In this document: positions 54,930 through 64,000 of the stretch, piece after piece
How the letters are laid out: each line of letters opens with the position of its first letter
Numbering within the stretch: the stretch's first letter is position 1
Source of the DNA: an uncultured Caldimonas sp.
GTDB lineage: Bacteria; Pseudomonadota; Gammaproteobacteria; Burkholderiales; Burkholderiaceae
Length of the DNA stretch: 64,000 nucleotides
Reading direction: 5' to 3'
Assembly (NCBI RefSeq): GCF_946480305.1
Contig: NZ_CAMLJQ010000003.1
Location: 62,001-126,000 of the forward strand
Notes under the pieces: model-generated
Told to the model about the DNA's origin: nothing
The model's input: the letters and a program-made list of their open reading frames with translations, nothing else
The model's database searches: none
Program-made: the position numbers and the translations under genes

Positions 54930-55874
54930 ATGAACATGCGGAGTTGGATCACGGTGATGCTGGCGTGCGTGACCCTGGCGGGGACAGCCCCCGCCGCTGC
55001 GGGGCCGTTGCGCGACCGACTGGAAGAACGCAGACAACAGCGGGCGGGTGGCCAGGAAGGGGAGCCCGCGACCCGTTCACCCGGCAAAGGCTTCGCGTTG
55101 CCGCCGGGGGTGAGCATCAAGCGCGACGTGCCCTACGGACCTCACGACGACCAGCGCATGGATGTCTACCTCCCCGCCGGTGCGCGCAACGCACCGGTGC
55201 TGTTCCTGGTGCACGGCGGGGGCTGGCGCCATGGGGACAAGGCGCATGCCGACTTCGTACAGCACAAGGTCGGCCATTGGGCGCCGAAGGGCTACGTGGT
55301 GGTGTCCGTGAACTACCGCATGCTGCCGGACGCCGACCCCGTGGAGCAGGCGCGCGACGTGGCGCGTGCGCTGGCTGCCGCGCAGCGGCAAGCCGAGTCC
55401 TGGGCAGCGGACGCGGGTCGGTTCGTGCTGATGGGCCACTCGGCTGGAGCGCATCTGGTGGCGTTGCTCACGGCCGACACGGGCCTGGCACAACGCGAGG
55501 GCGTTCGACCCTGGCTTGCCACCGTCGCGCTCGACGGTGCGGCGCTCGATGTCGTCGCGGTGATGCAAGGCAAGCACCTGCGCCTGCATGACCAGGCCTT
55601 CGGCACCGACCCCGCCTTCTGGGCGAAGGCCTCGCCCATGCACCGGCTCGAGGTGTCTGCCGTTGCGCCGCGGCCGATGCTGCTGGTCTGCTCGTCGCGT
55701 CGCCGCGAGTCCTGCCCGCAGGCGCATGCGCTGGCGGGCAAGGCAAGGTCATTGGGCGCTGTGGCGACGGTGCTGGAAGAAGACCTCTCGCACGCAGAGA
55801 TCAACCAGCGACTCGGCTTGCCCGGGGGCTACACCGAGCGGGTCGACCGCTTCATCTCCAGCGCGATTCAGTGA
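54930..55874 (+). CDS. Exported alpha/beta-hydrolase (esterase/lipase family)
   Basis: A 314-residue hydrolase with a signal peptide (MNMRSWITVMLACVTLAGTA to about AAA-GP). It has the oxyanion motif VHGGGWRHGDK, the nucleophile elbow MGHSAGAHL, and a late acidic/His region DLSHAEINQ. It resembles carboxylesterases of the BD-FAE/lipase group. The substrate is unknown. ATG 54930 follows GAAAGG. Its end overlaps the PCuAC gene on the other strand by seven bases. Confidence 0.85.
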   Translation: MNMRSWITVMLACVTLAGTAPAAAGPLRDRLEERRQQRAGGQEGEPATRSPGKGFALPPGVSIKRDVPYGPHDDQRMDVYLPAGARNAPVLFLVHGGGWRHGDKAHADFVQHKVGHWAPKGYVVVSVNYRMLPDADPVEQARDVARALAAAQRQAESWAADAGRFVLMGHSAGAHLVALLTADTGLAQREGVRPWLATVALDGAALDVVAVMQGKHLRLHDQAFGTDPAFWAKASPMHRLEVSAVAPRPMLLVCSSRRRESCPQAHALAGKARSLGAVATVLEEDLSHAEINQRLGLPGGYTERVDRFISSAIQ

Positions 55875-56347
55875 TGGTCGTGCCCGCTGGCCGGCTTCGG
55901 CGCAGCGGTGGCCGGGGCCTCGACCTTGACCTCCACCGTGACCTCGCCGGCGCGCTCGAACCTGAGCGTCACCGGCACCGACTGGCCGACCGTCAATGGC
56001 GACTTGAGGCCCATGAACATGAGATGCAGGCCGCCCGGCTTGAGCTCCACCGTCTGGCCGGCGGCGATGGGCAACTCCGGCAGTTCGCGCATGCGCATGA
56101 CGTTGCCATCCATCGTCATCGCGTGCACTTCGGTGGACTCGGCGATGTCGGCGCGGGCCGAGAGCAGCTTGTCGGCCGCGGCGCCGCGGTTCTCGACCTT
56201 CAGGAAGGCGCCGCCTGACTTCTGACCGGCGACGGTCGGGCGGGCCCAGGGGTGTCCGATGTGGAGGTCGCCCGCCGTGTATTCATGCGCCAGGGCCGGC
56301 AAGGCGGGCGCGATGAAGCAGAGCAGGGTGGCAAGGAGGCGAATCAT
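55868..56347 (-). CDS. PCuAC-type periplasmic copper chaperone
   Basis: A 159-residue exported protein (signal to about ALA-HE). The copper site is HAMTMDGNVMRMRELPEL (H75, M86) with GGLHLMFMGLK (H108, M110), the His/Met set of PCuAC proteins that deliver Cu(I) to CuA or cbb3 oxidases. A His-rich end (SGHDHH) follows. It starts 214 bases downstream of the DUF2946 gene and probably supports oxidase copper loading together with CcoI and CcoG. Confidence 0.9.
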   Translation of the reverse strand: MIRLLATLLCFIAPALPALAHEYTAGDLHIGHPWARPTVAGQKSGGAFLKVENRGAAADKLLSARADIAESTEVHAMTMDGNVMRMRELPELPIAAGQTVELKPGGLHLMFMGLKSPLTVGQSVPVTLRFERAGEVTVEVKVEAPATAAPKPASGHDHH

Positions 56348-56561
56348 GGAGCAGGTCCTTTCAAGGAGGAGGTGTGGTTCAGGGACGTTGCACAGCCGTG
56401 GGGTCGAAAGACCACGGCGAGTGCGCGCGGCCTGGGCATCGACGGGCGTGAGCAGCGTCGAAAGACTCTCGGTTGGATGGAAGCCGAAAACGGCTGCATG
56501 GCGGCGCACTCGACGCCGTCGTGACTCGTGGTGCGCGCGGCCGCTGATGGCGGCCCGGCAG

Positions 56562-56966
56562 TCAGGCGTGCGAGGGTGGGGCGTGGGTCAGCCGGGCGAA
56601 CCAGTGAGCGCTACGGTCGGGTCGCGTGGGCGGTGCATGGGCGGGCGGATGCAGGTCCACCCTCCGCAGGTCAGGCATTTGCCCGTCAGCGGCCGGCGCG
56701 GTGCCTGCCACTGCAAGCAAGCCGGTCAGTGCGCAATGGGAGCCAGCGTGGGCTGCTTCGGACCCATGAGCAGGATCGGCTTCGGCCGGCTGCCCTTGCG
56801 CGTCCACGGCGATCGTCTTGACGCCGTAGACAGTGCAGATCTCGACGAGCGCGTGGCCCTGCGCCCGCGCTGCGGCCACGGCCAGCAGCGGCACCGCGGC
56901 TTTCAGCAGCAACGCGGCCGCCACCATCCAGAAAGCAGCAAATCGGAACCGGGACCGGGGGAACAT
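56562..56966 (-). CDS. DUF2946 family exported protein
   Basis: A 134-residue protein with a signal anchor (MFPRSRFRFAAFWMVAAALL) and the family pattern EICTVYGVKTI ... HAGSHCALTGLL, in which Cys and His residues are conserved. DUF2946 genes are often beside copper genes; here PCuAC is next. A role in copper handling is inferred. The C-terminal third is His- and Pro-rich. Confidence 0.75.
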   Translation of the reverse strand: MFPRSRFRFAAFWMVAAALLLKAAVPLLAVAAARAQGHALVEICTVYGVKTIAVDAQGQPAEADPAHGSEAAHAGSHCALTGLLAVAGTAPAADGQMPDLRRVDLHPPAHAPPTRPDRSAHWFARLTHAPPSHA

Positions 56967-57469
56967 GGCCCGCAATTGTGCCTCAGTGCGGCAGTGCCTC
57001 GCCGATCGCCCAGGAATTGAACCGCAGGCTCAAATCCACCGAACGCGAGGGATTTGAACTCCAGCGGTATTGGCCCATTCGTGTCGAACCCGGGCGTCGG
57101 TGCCGCCTCCTCGAGGTCGACCGGCGGCGCAGCGCTCGGCCGGAAGCAAAGGGTTTCGCGACCAGGGGCACCTCGATGGCAAATGCCCGCGGATGCGGGC
57201 ATTTAGAGAGCACTTCACATAACTCTTCGGGCGCCGCGATGCCCCAGCCGCAAGCTCCTGGTGTGCTGTCCCGCAAATTCCTGGAAGAAGTTCAGGCGAG
57301 AAACACCTGCACGCGCCGTTGCAGTGCGCGCCGGGTGGCCCCACCCGGCTGCGCGCTGGGCCTAGCCTGCAGCCGTTTTCGCCAGAAGTTGCCTTGGCCG
57401 GGGGGCCGCACGAGAGTTTTGTCGACCGCGCTTATTGGAAAGCGCGGTCGTATGCCTATCAGATGCCGA
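56967..57469. other. Non-coding region with two perfect hairpins
   Basis: About 500 bases with no convincing gene in any frame. It holds a 10-base-pair hairpin at 57181-57204 (AAATGCCCGC/GCGGGCATTT, loop GGAT) and an 11-base-pair hairpin at 57423-57450 (CGACCGCGCTT/AAGCGCGGTCG), the latter 20 bases beyond the H-NS gene stop. Neither has a T run on the strand where a terminator would be expected. Confidence 0.6.
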
Positions 57470-57778
57470 TCAGATCGCGAGTTCTTCCAGGGTTTTGCCG
57501 GAAGCCAGCGCCTGTTCGACCCATTTGGGCTGGCGGCCGCGGCCCGTCCAGGTTTCGCCGGTGGCCTTGTTGCGGTATTTCGGGGCCACCTTGCTGCCCT
57601 TGGTTGAACTGGCCTTGGCGCTGCCAGCCTTGCCGCCGAGATCTGCGACGGTCAAACCGTATTGCGACATCAGCGACCGGATCTGCGCGATCGCATCCGA
57701 CAGTTCCTGTTTGCGGGCGTTCTCGATCTGCTTTTCGAGTTCGGCTTTCTGGGCGAGAAGTTCCTGATAAGTGGCCAT
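57470..57778 (-). CDS. H-NS-like nucleoid protein
   Basis: A 102-residue H-NS family protein: coiled-coil oligomerisation region (about residues 5-45, AQKAELEKQIENARKQ), short Lys/Ala/Ser linker, then the DNA-binding core APKYRNKATGETWTGRGRQP. It binds AT-rich DNA and often silences acquired genes. No AT-rich island is visible in this window. Confidence 0.93.
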   Translation of the reverse strand: MATYQELLAQKAELEKQIENARKQELSDAIAQIRSLMSQYGLTVADLGGKAGSAKASSTKGSKVAPKYRNKATGETWTGRGRQPKWVEQALASGKTLEELAI

Positions 57779-57953
57779 CTGAATATGCTCGAAAAATGAA
57801 GGGTTGGAGGAGATTTGCAGAACGTGCGGCGGGATAATAGCCGGCCCTTAATCGCGCTGCAAGCGCTGGCATTGAATTTCGTCGTGCCGGCTCGCACCCA
57901 CCAGCAAAGACCCGGGCGGGATATCGCCGCTACCGCAGGAATTCGGCCCTCTT

Positions 57954-60686
57954 TTACTTGGCGAGTTGCTCACGCACGCCAGTCATAAATTCGGGCAGTG
58001 ATATGGGCTTGGTCCAGTAACCCTCGAAACCGCTGCGCAGTGCGAGTTCCTGGTCCTCCGGCAAGGCGGCGGCCGTCACGGCAATACAACGCGTGGCGTT
58101 CAACGCGGCATGCGAGCGAATCCGACGCAATACCTCGTGCCCGCTCATGTCGGGCAGTCCGAGGTCGATCAGGATGAGGTCCGGCAGCAGCCGCAACGCT
58201 GTTTCGATGCCGGCCTTGCCTGTGCCGGCCGTGTGCAATTCGACGCCGGGTTGCAGCGCGAGGTAGTCGCGCACGAGCGCCGTATTCACGACGTTGTCCT
58301 CGATATAGAGCACCGTGCCGCGCATCGGCGGCTCTGCCGGGGCCGGTGGCATGTCGACAGCGTCCGCCGGCTCCGCCCCCGCAAGGGCCGTCGCCGGCAG
58401 CAGCACGGTGAAGGTACTGCCCAGTCCGATGCTGCTCGCCACTTCCAGCCGCCCGCCCATCAGGTCGACCAGCTTGCGTGAAATGACGAGCCCGATGCCC
58501 GTGCCCTCGATGCCCGAGCTTTCTCGGCCGAGGCGGTCGAACGGGCGGAACAGGCGCTTGAGCTGTTCGTCGCCCATCCCGAGACCGCTGTCCTGCACGT
58601 CGATGCGCAACCATGCGTGGTGTGGGCCGGCCTCCCGGCGCGCACGCACCACCACCCGCCCCGCCGGCCGGTTGTACTTGATTGCGTTGGACATCAGGTT
58701 CAGCAGCACCTGCTTGAGGCGGGTGGCATCGGCTCGCGCGGCGAGGCTGCCGTCACCCGGCTGCAGCTCGATGCGCACGTGGCGGGCCTGGGCCTGCGCC
58801 GCCACCAGGGCGTTCACGGCATCGAACAGCGGGGCGATGGCCACGGCGCCCGTGTCCATCTTCAAGGCGCCCGCTTCGATACGCGAGAGTTCCAGCACTT
58901 CGTTGATCAGGTCCAGCAGGTGCCACCCTGCGGATTCGATCTGCTGTACGCGCTGCTGCTGACGAGGCTGCAGCGGCGCACTGGGGTCGCTGTTCAGGAT
59001 CTGGGCAAAACCGAGGATGGCGTTCAGTGGCGTGCGCAACTCGTGGCTCATGCGCGACAGGAACTCCGACTTCGCGCGGTTCGCGCGTTCGGCCGCTTCG
59101 CGCTCCTGACGCTCCCGCTCGGCGGTCTTGTGGCTGGTGACGTCCCAGTTCACGCCGAAGATGCGCTCGGCCTGCCCATCCGCGCCGTACTGGGGTGCGC
59201 CTCGCGCAGCAATCCAGTGAACGCTGCCGTCGGGCCAGCGCGCCTCGATTTCTCCCTGGTACAGCCCGTGGCGCGCAATGCTGTCGAGCACCGACCGCCA
59301 GACCGGGTGCCCGGGCTCGGGGTCGACCGTGAGCGTCCAGACCTGCGCCGGCGTGTGCTGGCCATGCGGCACGTGGCCGAGCAACCGGTACATGCCGTCG
59401 TTCCATTCCACGTGTCGCCCGCGCAGGTCGTATTCCCAGATGCCCATGCCAGTCACGGCAGCGGCCAGCGCCAGCCGCTCGAGTGCACTGCGAGCAAGGT
59501 CCCGCGCTTCCTGCAGCTCGGTGATGTCGAGGTTGGTGCCGACCAGCTTGTGCACCTCGCCGCCTTCATCCACGTGCGCTGCATAGTTGGCATGGATATG
59601 CCGCACGGCCCCGTCACCGCGCAGCAGCCGGAACGTCGTGTGCCCGCTGTTGCGGCTGGTGCGCGCGGCCTGCACCTCGGCGCGCAGCCGGTCGCGATCG
59701 TCCGGGTGGACGTACTGCTCCAGCCAGCGGTCGACCGGCATGTGTTCGGTGGCCTGTGGCGCACCGTAGATCTGCAGCATGCGGTCATCGAAGCGGAACC
59801 GGTCGTCGGGCAGGTCCCACTCCCAGATGCCGAGTTGTGCGGCTTCGGCGGCCAGTTGCAGCCGGCGCAGCAGCGCGGCTTGTTGTTGTGCTGCCTCCCG
59901 TTGCCGCGTGACGTCGATCCCCACGCCGACCATCCAGGTCGGGCGGCCGCTGGCGTCGCGCAGCACGACCCGGCGCGTCATCAGATAGCGAACGGTGCCG
60001 TCGGGCAGGAGCACCCGGTAGTCCATCTCGACGATGCCCGCTTCCTGCTGGGCACGACGACGTGCTTCGAGCAGCCTGGGCACGTCGTCGGGGTGCACGT
60101 GCGTCTGCACCTCCTTGTAGTGCGGCGGCTCGGTGCGGTCGTCGAAGCCCCACAGGTGATAGGCCTCCGCATTCCAGTAGTCGCCGCCTTGGCCCGTGAG
60201 ATCCTGGCGGAACAGCCCTACACCGGTGGCCGAGGTGACCAGCTCCAGTGTCTCGAGCAGCACCTGGCTCTGGCGGGTGGCTGCGTGCTCCCGCGAGAGG
60301 TCGAGCAGAAAGCCCACGATGCGCACGGGCCGGCCCGTGGCATCGTGTTGCGTCACGCGGCAGGACACGACGGGGAGGTACACGCCGTCTGCGCGGCGCA
60401 TGCGGTATTCGAGGCTGACGGGGCGGGCACTGTCGCGCAAGGAGGCTTCATGCGCGGTCACGCGGCGCACGTCGTCGGGGTGCACGTACGCCAGAGCTTC
60501 GTCGGGGCTGATGCCGTCCGGATCGGCCTCGTGCCCCAGCATCGTCCACAGCGCGGCATCCCAGTAGATGCGGTCGGACTGCAGCTCGTGCTGCCACGTG
60601 CCGATGTCCTGCCTGCCGGGCGCGGGTATGGCCGCTCCATCCACCTCGTCGGCGGAGTGGGAGAGAGCATGCCGGCCGGACTTCAT
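57954..60686 (-). CDS. Hybrid sensor histidine kinase with four PAS domains
   Basis: A 910-residue cytoplasmic protein with no membrane helix. Four PAS/PAC units span about residues 25-525 (for example RPVRIVGFLLDLSREHA and TWMVGVGIDVTRQREA). Then come HisKA with SHELRTPLNAILGFAQIL, HATPase_c (LMSNAIKYNRPAG, GTGIGLVISRKLVDLMGG) and a receiver domain (VLYIEDNVVNTALV, LILIDLGLPDMSGHEV, GYWTKPISL). Signal and output partner are unknown; no response regulator gene adjoins it. ATG 60686 has AGGA upstream. Confidence 0.9.
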   Translation of the reverse strand: MKSGRHALSHSADEVDGAAIPAPGRQDIGTWQHELQSDRIYWDAALWTMLGHEADPDGISPDEALAYVHPDDVRRVTAHEASLRDSARPVSLEYRMRRADGVYLPVVSCRVTQHDATGRPVRIVGFLLDLSREHAATRQSQVLLETLELVTSATGVGLFRQDLTGQGGDYWNAEAYHLWGFDDRTEPPHYKEVQTHVHPDDVPRLLEARRRAQQEAGIVEMDYRVLLPDGTVRYLMTRRVVLRDASGRPTWMVGVGIDVTRQREAAQQQAALLRRLQLAAEAAQLGIWEWDLPDDRFRFDDRMLQIYGAPQATEHMPVDRWLEQYVHPDDRDRLRAEVQAARTSRNSGHTTFRLLRGDGAVRHIHANYAAHVDEGGEVHKLVGTNLDITELQEARDLARSALERLALAAAVTGMGIWEYDLRGRHVEWNDGMYRLLGHVPHGQHTPAQVWTLTVDPEPGHPVWRSVLDSIARHGLYQGEIEARWPDGSVHWIAARGAPQYGADGQAERIFGVNWDVTSHKTAERERQEREAAERANRAKSEFLSRMSHELRTPLNAILGFAQILNSDPSAPLQPRQQQRVQQIESAGWHLLDLINEVLELSRIEAGALKMDTGAVAIAPLFDAVNALVAAQAQARHVRIELQPGDGSLAARADATRLKQVLLNLMSNAIKYNRPAGRVVVRARREAGPHHAWLRIDVQDSGLGMGDEQLKRLFRPFDRLGRESSGIEGTGIGLVISRKLVDLMGGRLEVASSIGLGSTFTVLLPATALAGAEPADAVDMPPAPAEPPMRGTVLYIEDNVVNTALVRDYLALQPGVELHTAGTGKAGIETALRLLPDLILIDLGLPDMSGHEVLRRIRSHAALNATRCIAVTAAALPEDQELALRSGFEGYWTKPISLPEFMTGVREQLAK

Positions 60687-60783
60687 GCACGGGCATCCTG
60701 TTAACAAATGTGTCGCCCACGCTAGCACGGGCACCGCCGATCAGCAATGGATCGCACCCTGAGTGCCACTGCTTCGTGGGGTG

Positions 60784-60823
60784 CAAAAAAAAGAAAGCGC
60801 GCCCGGGTGTCCGGGCGCGCTTT
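60784..60823 (-). terminator. Rho-independent terminator after the iron-binding protein gene
   Basis: On the minus strand a 13-base-pair stem AAAGCGCGCCCGG/CCGGGCGCGCTTT with loop ACAC is followed by CTTTTTTTTG. It sits about 40 bases after the stop of the ferric iron-binding gene. Confidence 0.9.
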
Positions 60824-60863
60824 GCATCTGGAGCGGCGCCTCGAGAGGCGCGCGTGTCGCGGG

Positions 60864-61907
60864 TTACTTGTAGCCGACGCGGTCGAGCAGTTGCTGGACC
60901 TTGCCCTGGTTGGCACCGACCACCGAGATCGGGATCAGCTCGGTCTTGAACTCGCCCAGCGCGTCCAACGCAGGGTTGGCGACCTTGACCGATTTCACCG
61001 CCGGGTACTCGTTGTTGCCGTTGGCGAAGTAGTTCTGCGCTTCGGGGCTGGAAAGGTACTCGAGGAACTTGACGGCTGCCTCCCGGTTCTTGGCATGCCG
61101 TGCCACCGCGCCGCCGGCGATGTTCACGTGCGTGCCCCAGCTTTGCTGGTTCGGGAACACCACACCGACCTTTTCGATCACCGCGCGGTCTTCCGGCTTG
61201 GTCGAGCGCATCAGGCGTGCGACGTAGTAGCTGTTGGAGATGGCGATGCCGCATTCGCCGCTGGCGACGGCCTTGATCTGGTCCGTGTCGCCGCCTTTCG
61301 GCTCGCGTGCCATGTTGGCAACCACACCCTTGGCCCATGCCTCGGTCTTCTCGGCGCCCAGATGCTCCATCAGCGAGCCGAACAACGACAGGTTGTAGGG
61401 GTGCGAGCCGGAGCGCGTGCAGACCTTGCCCTTGTTCTTGGCGTCGGCCAGTTCTTCATAGGTGTCGGCATCGTCACGCTTGACGTTGGCCTTGTTGTAG
61501 ACGATCACGCGGGCACGGGTCGAGAACCCGTACCACTGCGGGCCTTGACCCTTGTCTTCGCCCCGCAGCGTGGCGGGGATGCGGTCGTCGAGCACGCGCG
61601 AGCGCACTGGTTGGAACAGGCCGTCCTGCTCAGCGCGCCACAGGCGGGCAGCGTCGACCAGCAGGATCACGTCGGCCGGGCTGGCGGAGCCTTCGCTCTT
61701 CAGTCGGGCGAGGATGCCTGCATCGTCCGCATCGACGCGGTTGATCTTGATGCCGGTCGCCTTGGTGAAGTTGTCGTAGAGGGCTTCGTCCGTCTGGTAG
61801 TGGCGGGCGGAGTAGAGGTTCAGCTCCTGGCCCTGGGCGGCAGCCGGGGCGTGCAGGGAGCTGGCGAGCGCGAGCAGCGTCAATGGTGCGGCGAAGCGGC
61901 GGAACAT
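60864..61907 (-). CDS. Fe(3+) ABC transporter substrate-binding protein (FbpA/FutA type)
   Basis: A 347-residue periplasmic ferric-iron receptor with a signal peptide (to about AAA-QG). Core: ELNLYSARHYQTDEALYDNF, FSTRARVIVYNKANVK, and the tyrosine pair in ISNSYYVARL that binds iron in this family. No permease or ATPase gene is adjacent. AAGGAG precedes the ATG at 61907. A Fur-like site lies 40 bases upstream. Confidence 0.93.
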   Translation of the reverse strand: MFRRFAAPLTLLALASSLHAPAAAQGQELNLYSARHYQTDEALYDNFTKATGIKINRVDADDAGILARLKSEGSASPADVILLVDAARLWRAEQDGLFQPVRSRVLDDRIPATLRGEDKGQGPQWYGFSTRARVIVYNKANVKRDDADTYEELADAKNKGKVCTRSGSHPYNLSLFGSLMEHLGAEKTEAWAKGVVANMAREPKGGDTDQIKAVASGECGIAISNSYYVARLMRSTKPEDRAVIEKVGVVFPNQQSWGTHVNIAGGAVARHAKNREAAVKFLEYLSSPEAQNYFANGNNEYPAVKSVKVANPALDALGEFKTELIPISVVGANQGKVQQLLDRVGYK

Positions 61908-61943
61908 GGACTCTCCTTGTAAGAACTGCGGCATTCTAACCGC

Positions 61944-61962
61944 GAACAAGAATGATTCTTAT
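61944..61962 (-). promoter_or_regulatory. Possible Fur box upstream of the iron-binding protein gene
   Basis: The perfect inverted repeat AAGAAT-G-ATTCTT (61948-61960) aligns with the core of the Fur 7-1-7 consensus (10 of 15 positions). Its place about 40 bases before the ATG, next to an iron-uptake gene, supports iron-dependent repression. Confidence 0.5.
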
Positions 61963-62037
61963 GAGCGAAATCAATTGGAAGGGATTTCAGCCCAGTCGCG
62001 TTCGCGTGACTTTTGTCGCTTGCTTCACGAATCGGCC

Positions 62038-62562
62038 ATGCCCAAGATGCTCGGCGTGACCACCACCGCCGTTCAACGTTCCACTGCCCGCAAGGCCAAG
62101 CCACGCCGGTACGCCAAGACCAGCGTGCTGCCGGCGCTCGACTGGCAGCCGCGTGTGCTGCTGGTCGGCTGCGAGACGCAGGAGCGGCTGTACCTGCGCA
62201 CGCGCTTGAGCCTGCACCGCGCCTTGGTGCGCGAGGCATGGACCGCCGAGCAGGCACTGGACCACTGCACCGAGCACGAGGTGCATCTGGTGTTCATCGA
62301 CGCCGATGTACTCGGCGCGCAGGCGCTGGCGTTGTGCCGGCAGTTGCGCCGGCCTCACCCTTGTTGGGCCATGCCGCAGGTGCTGCTGCTCGGCACGCCG
62401 GGGCAGGGCATGAAATGGCGGCTGCGCGGTGCGCTGACCGGTTCACGCTGGTTGGCCAAACCGCTCCATCCCCGGGAAGTGGAGCAGCGTCTGCTGCGGC
62501 CGCTGCGGCTGGAAAAGCTGCCGGCGGCGCTGCGGCCCGTGTCGCTGTTTGGTGATCTTTAG
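62038..62562 (+). CDS. Atypical response-regulator receiver protein
   Basis: A 174-residue protein: a basic N-terminus of about 35 residues and one receiver-like domain. The likely phosphate-accepting Asp is D88 (LVFIDAD), Thr is in LLGT and Lys is K141 (LAKPLHP), but the acidic pair that normally binds Mg near the first strand is replaced by VGCE. No output domain follows. Phosphorylation is therefore doubtful. It is divergent from the iron-binding protein gene. Confidence 0.7.
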   Translation: MPKMLGVTTTAVQRSTARKAKPRRYAKTSVLPALDWQPRVLLVGCETQERLYLRTRLSLHRALVREAWTAEQALDHCTEHEVHLVFIDADVLGAQALALCRQLRRPHPCWAMPQVLLLGTPGQGMKWRLRGALTGSRWLAKPLHPREVEQRLLRPLRLEKLPAALRPVSLFGDL

Positions 62563-62633
62563 GAGCCTGGGCGGCGGGGGACAGTCCCGCGACTGCGTGC
62601 CCTGCCGTCCCGCGACCGCCCGTGAACCGACGC

Positions 62634-62906
62634 TCAAGCCGCCGGCGGCACGTAGCCCGCCGGCTGTTCTGCGCCCTCGCCGAAGAAATAGCGTTCCATC
62701 TGCCGAGCGAGGTACTGCCGCGCGCGCTGGTCGGCCAGGTTCAGCCGGTTCTCGTTCACCAGCATCGTCTGGTGCTTCAGCCAGCCGGCCCACGCTTCCT
62801 TGCTGACGTTGTCGTAGATGCGCTTGCCCAGTTCGCCCGGGTAGGGCGCGAAATCGAGGCCTTCGGCCTCCTTCTTGAGGTGGATGCACTGCACCATGCG
62901 GGCCAT
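62634..62906 (-). CDS. yggX: Oxidative damage protection / iron-trafficking protein YggX
   Basis: A 90-residue protein starting [19 protein letters not shown] with the conserved cysteine C7 and [20 protein letters not shown]. In enteric bacteria YggX protects iron-sulfur clusters from oxidation and is tied to iron supply. The ATG at 62906 has AAAGGAG upstream. It lies 38 bases after argA and is probably co-transcribed with it. Confidence 0.94.
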   Translation of the reverse strand: MARMVQCIHLKKEAEGLDFAPYPGELGKRIYDNVSKEAWAGWLKHQTMLVNENRLNLADQRARQYLARQMERYFFGEGAEQPAGYVPPAA

Positions 62907-62944
62907 GTGGAACTCCTTTGTCTTGTCGTGGGTGGATGGCCCGG

Positions 62945-64000
<1,056 letters not shown>

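Noticed and set aside
56990..57110. Possible tRNA remnants: three segments on the minus strand resemble a T loop (GTTCRA)
   Set aside because: The T stems do not pair and no acceptor or anticodon arm can be drawn.

Overview
The window is about 64 kb of GC-rich bacterial chromosome. Gene content and order (ccoNOQP-ccoG-ccoH next to fnr-hemN, clpS-clpA, a Bug-type solute receptor, the full ccm set, an H-NS-like protein with the KYRNKATGETWTGRGR motif) point to a betaproteobacterium of the order Burkholderiales. An affiliation near Rubrivivax, Leptothrix or Caldimonas is inference. I see no insertion sequence, prophage, CRISPR array or plasmid function. One tRNA-Ser(GCU) is present.

Layout. 1-9203: the microaerobic respiration block. 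It holds the end of the copper ATPase gene ccoI, then ccoS, ccoNOQP (cbb3 oxidase), ccoG, ccoH and a small membrane gene, followed by fnr (minus strand), hemN and a TauE/SafE-like membrane gene. Two clear FNR boxes lie here. 9321-23369: housekeeping genes: icd, a cold-shock protein, clpS-clpA, mtfA, lpxH, ppiB, ppiA, a TPR protein, cysS, an AlkA-like glycosylase, accA-tilS, lysC and the tRNA. 23466-29500 (minus): an AhpD-like protein, then a malonate-use operon matR-matA-bug-ech-matB with a readable promoter and operator.

29948-53488 (plus) is the most striking part: one unbroken, mostly overlapping run of 25 genes. It starts with an ApbE-type flavin transferase. Next come a tri-heme beta-propeller lipoprotein, a CX4CH lipoprotein, two outer-membrane barrels, a TlpA-like thioredoxin, a DUF4266 lipoprotein, a DUF3570 protein, a coiled-coil protein, three TPR proteins (two of them lipoproteins) and a small periplasmic protein. 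An ExbB, two ExbD proteins and a TonB-like protein with an AgmX/PglI-type C-terminal domain complete this part. The last of these overlaps ccmA, which begins the complete ccmABCDEFGHI cytochrome c maturation operon. My reading is a proton-motive-force-driven trans-envelope machine built with outer-membrane cytochromes and co-expressed with the system that inserts their heme. Its architecture recalls the Myxococcus Agl/Glt motor, but its cargo here looks redox-related. Its actual function is unknown to me.

53518-64000: mixed single genes: a TRAP solute receptor, an esterase, a PCuAC copper chaperone with a DUF2946 gene, an H-NS-like protein, a four-PAS hybrid histidine kinase, a ferric iron-binding receptor with a possible Fur box, an atypical receiver protein, the iron-trafficking protein YggX, and argA running off the end of the window.

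Themes connect the blocks. Copper delivery (CcoI, CcoG, PCuAC, DUF2946), heme supply (HemN) and heme attachment (Ccm) all serve cytochromes: the CcoO and CcoP subunits and the predicted heme lipoproteins of the new cluster.
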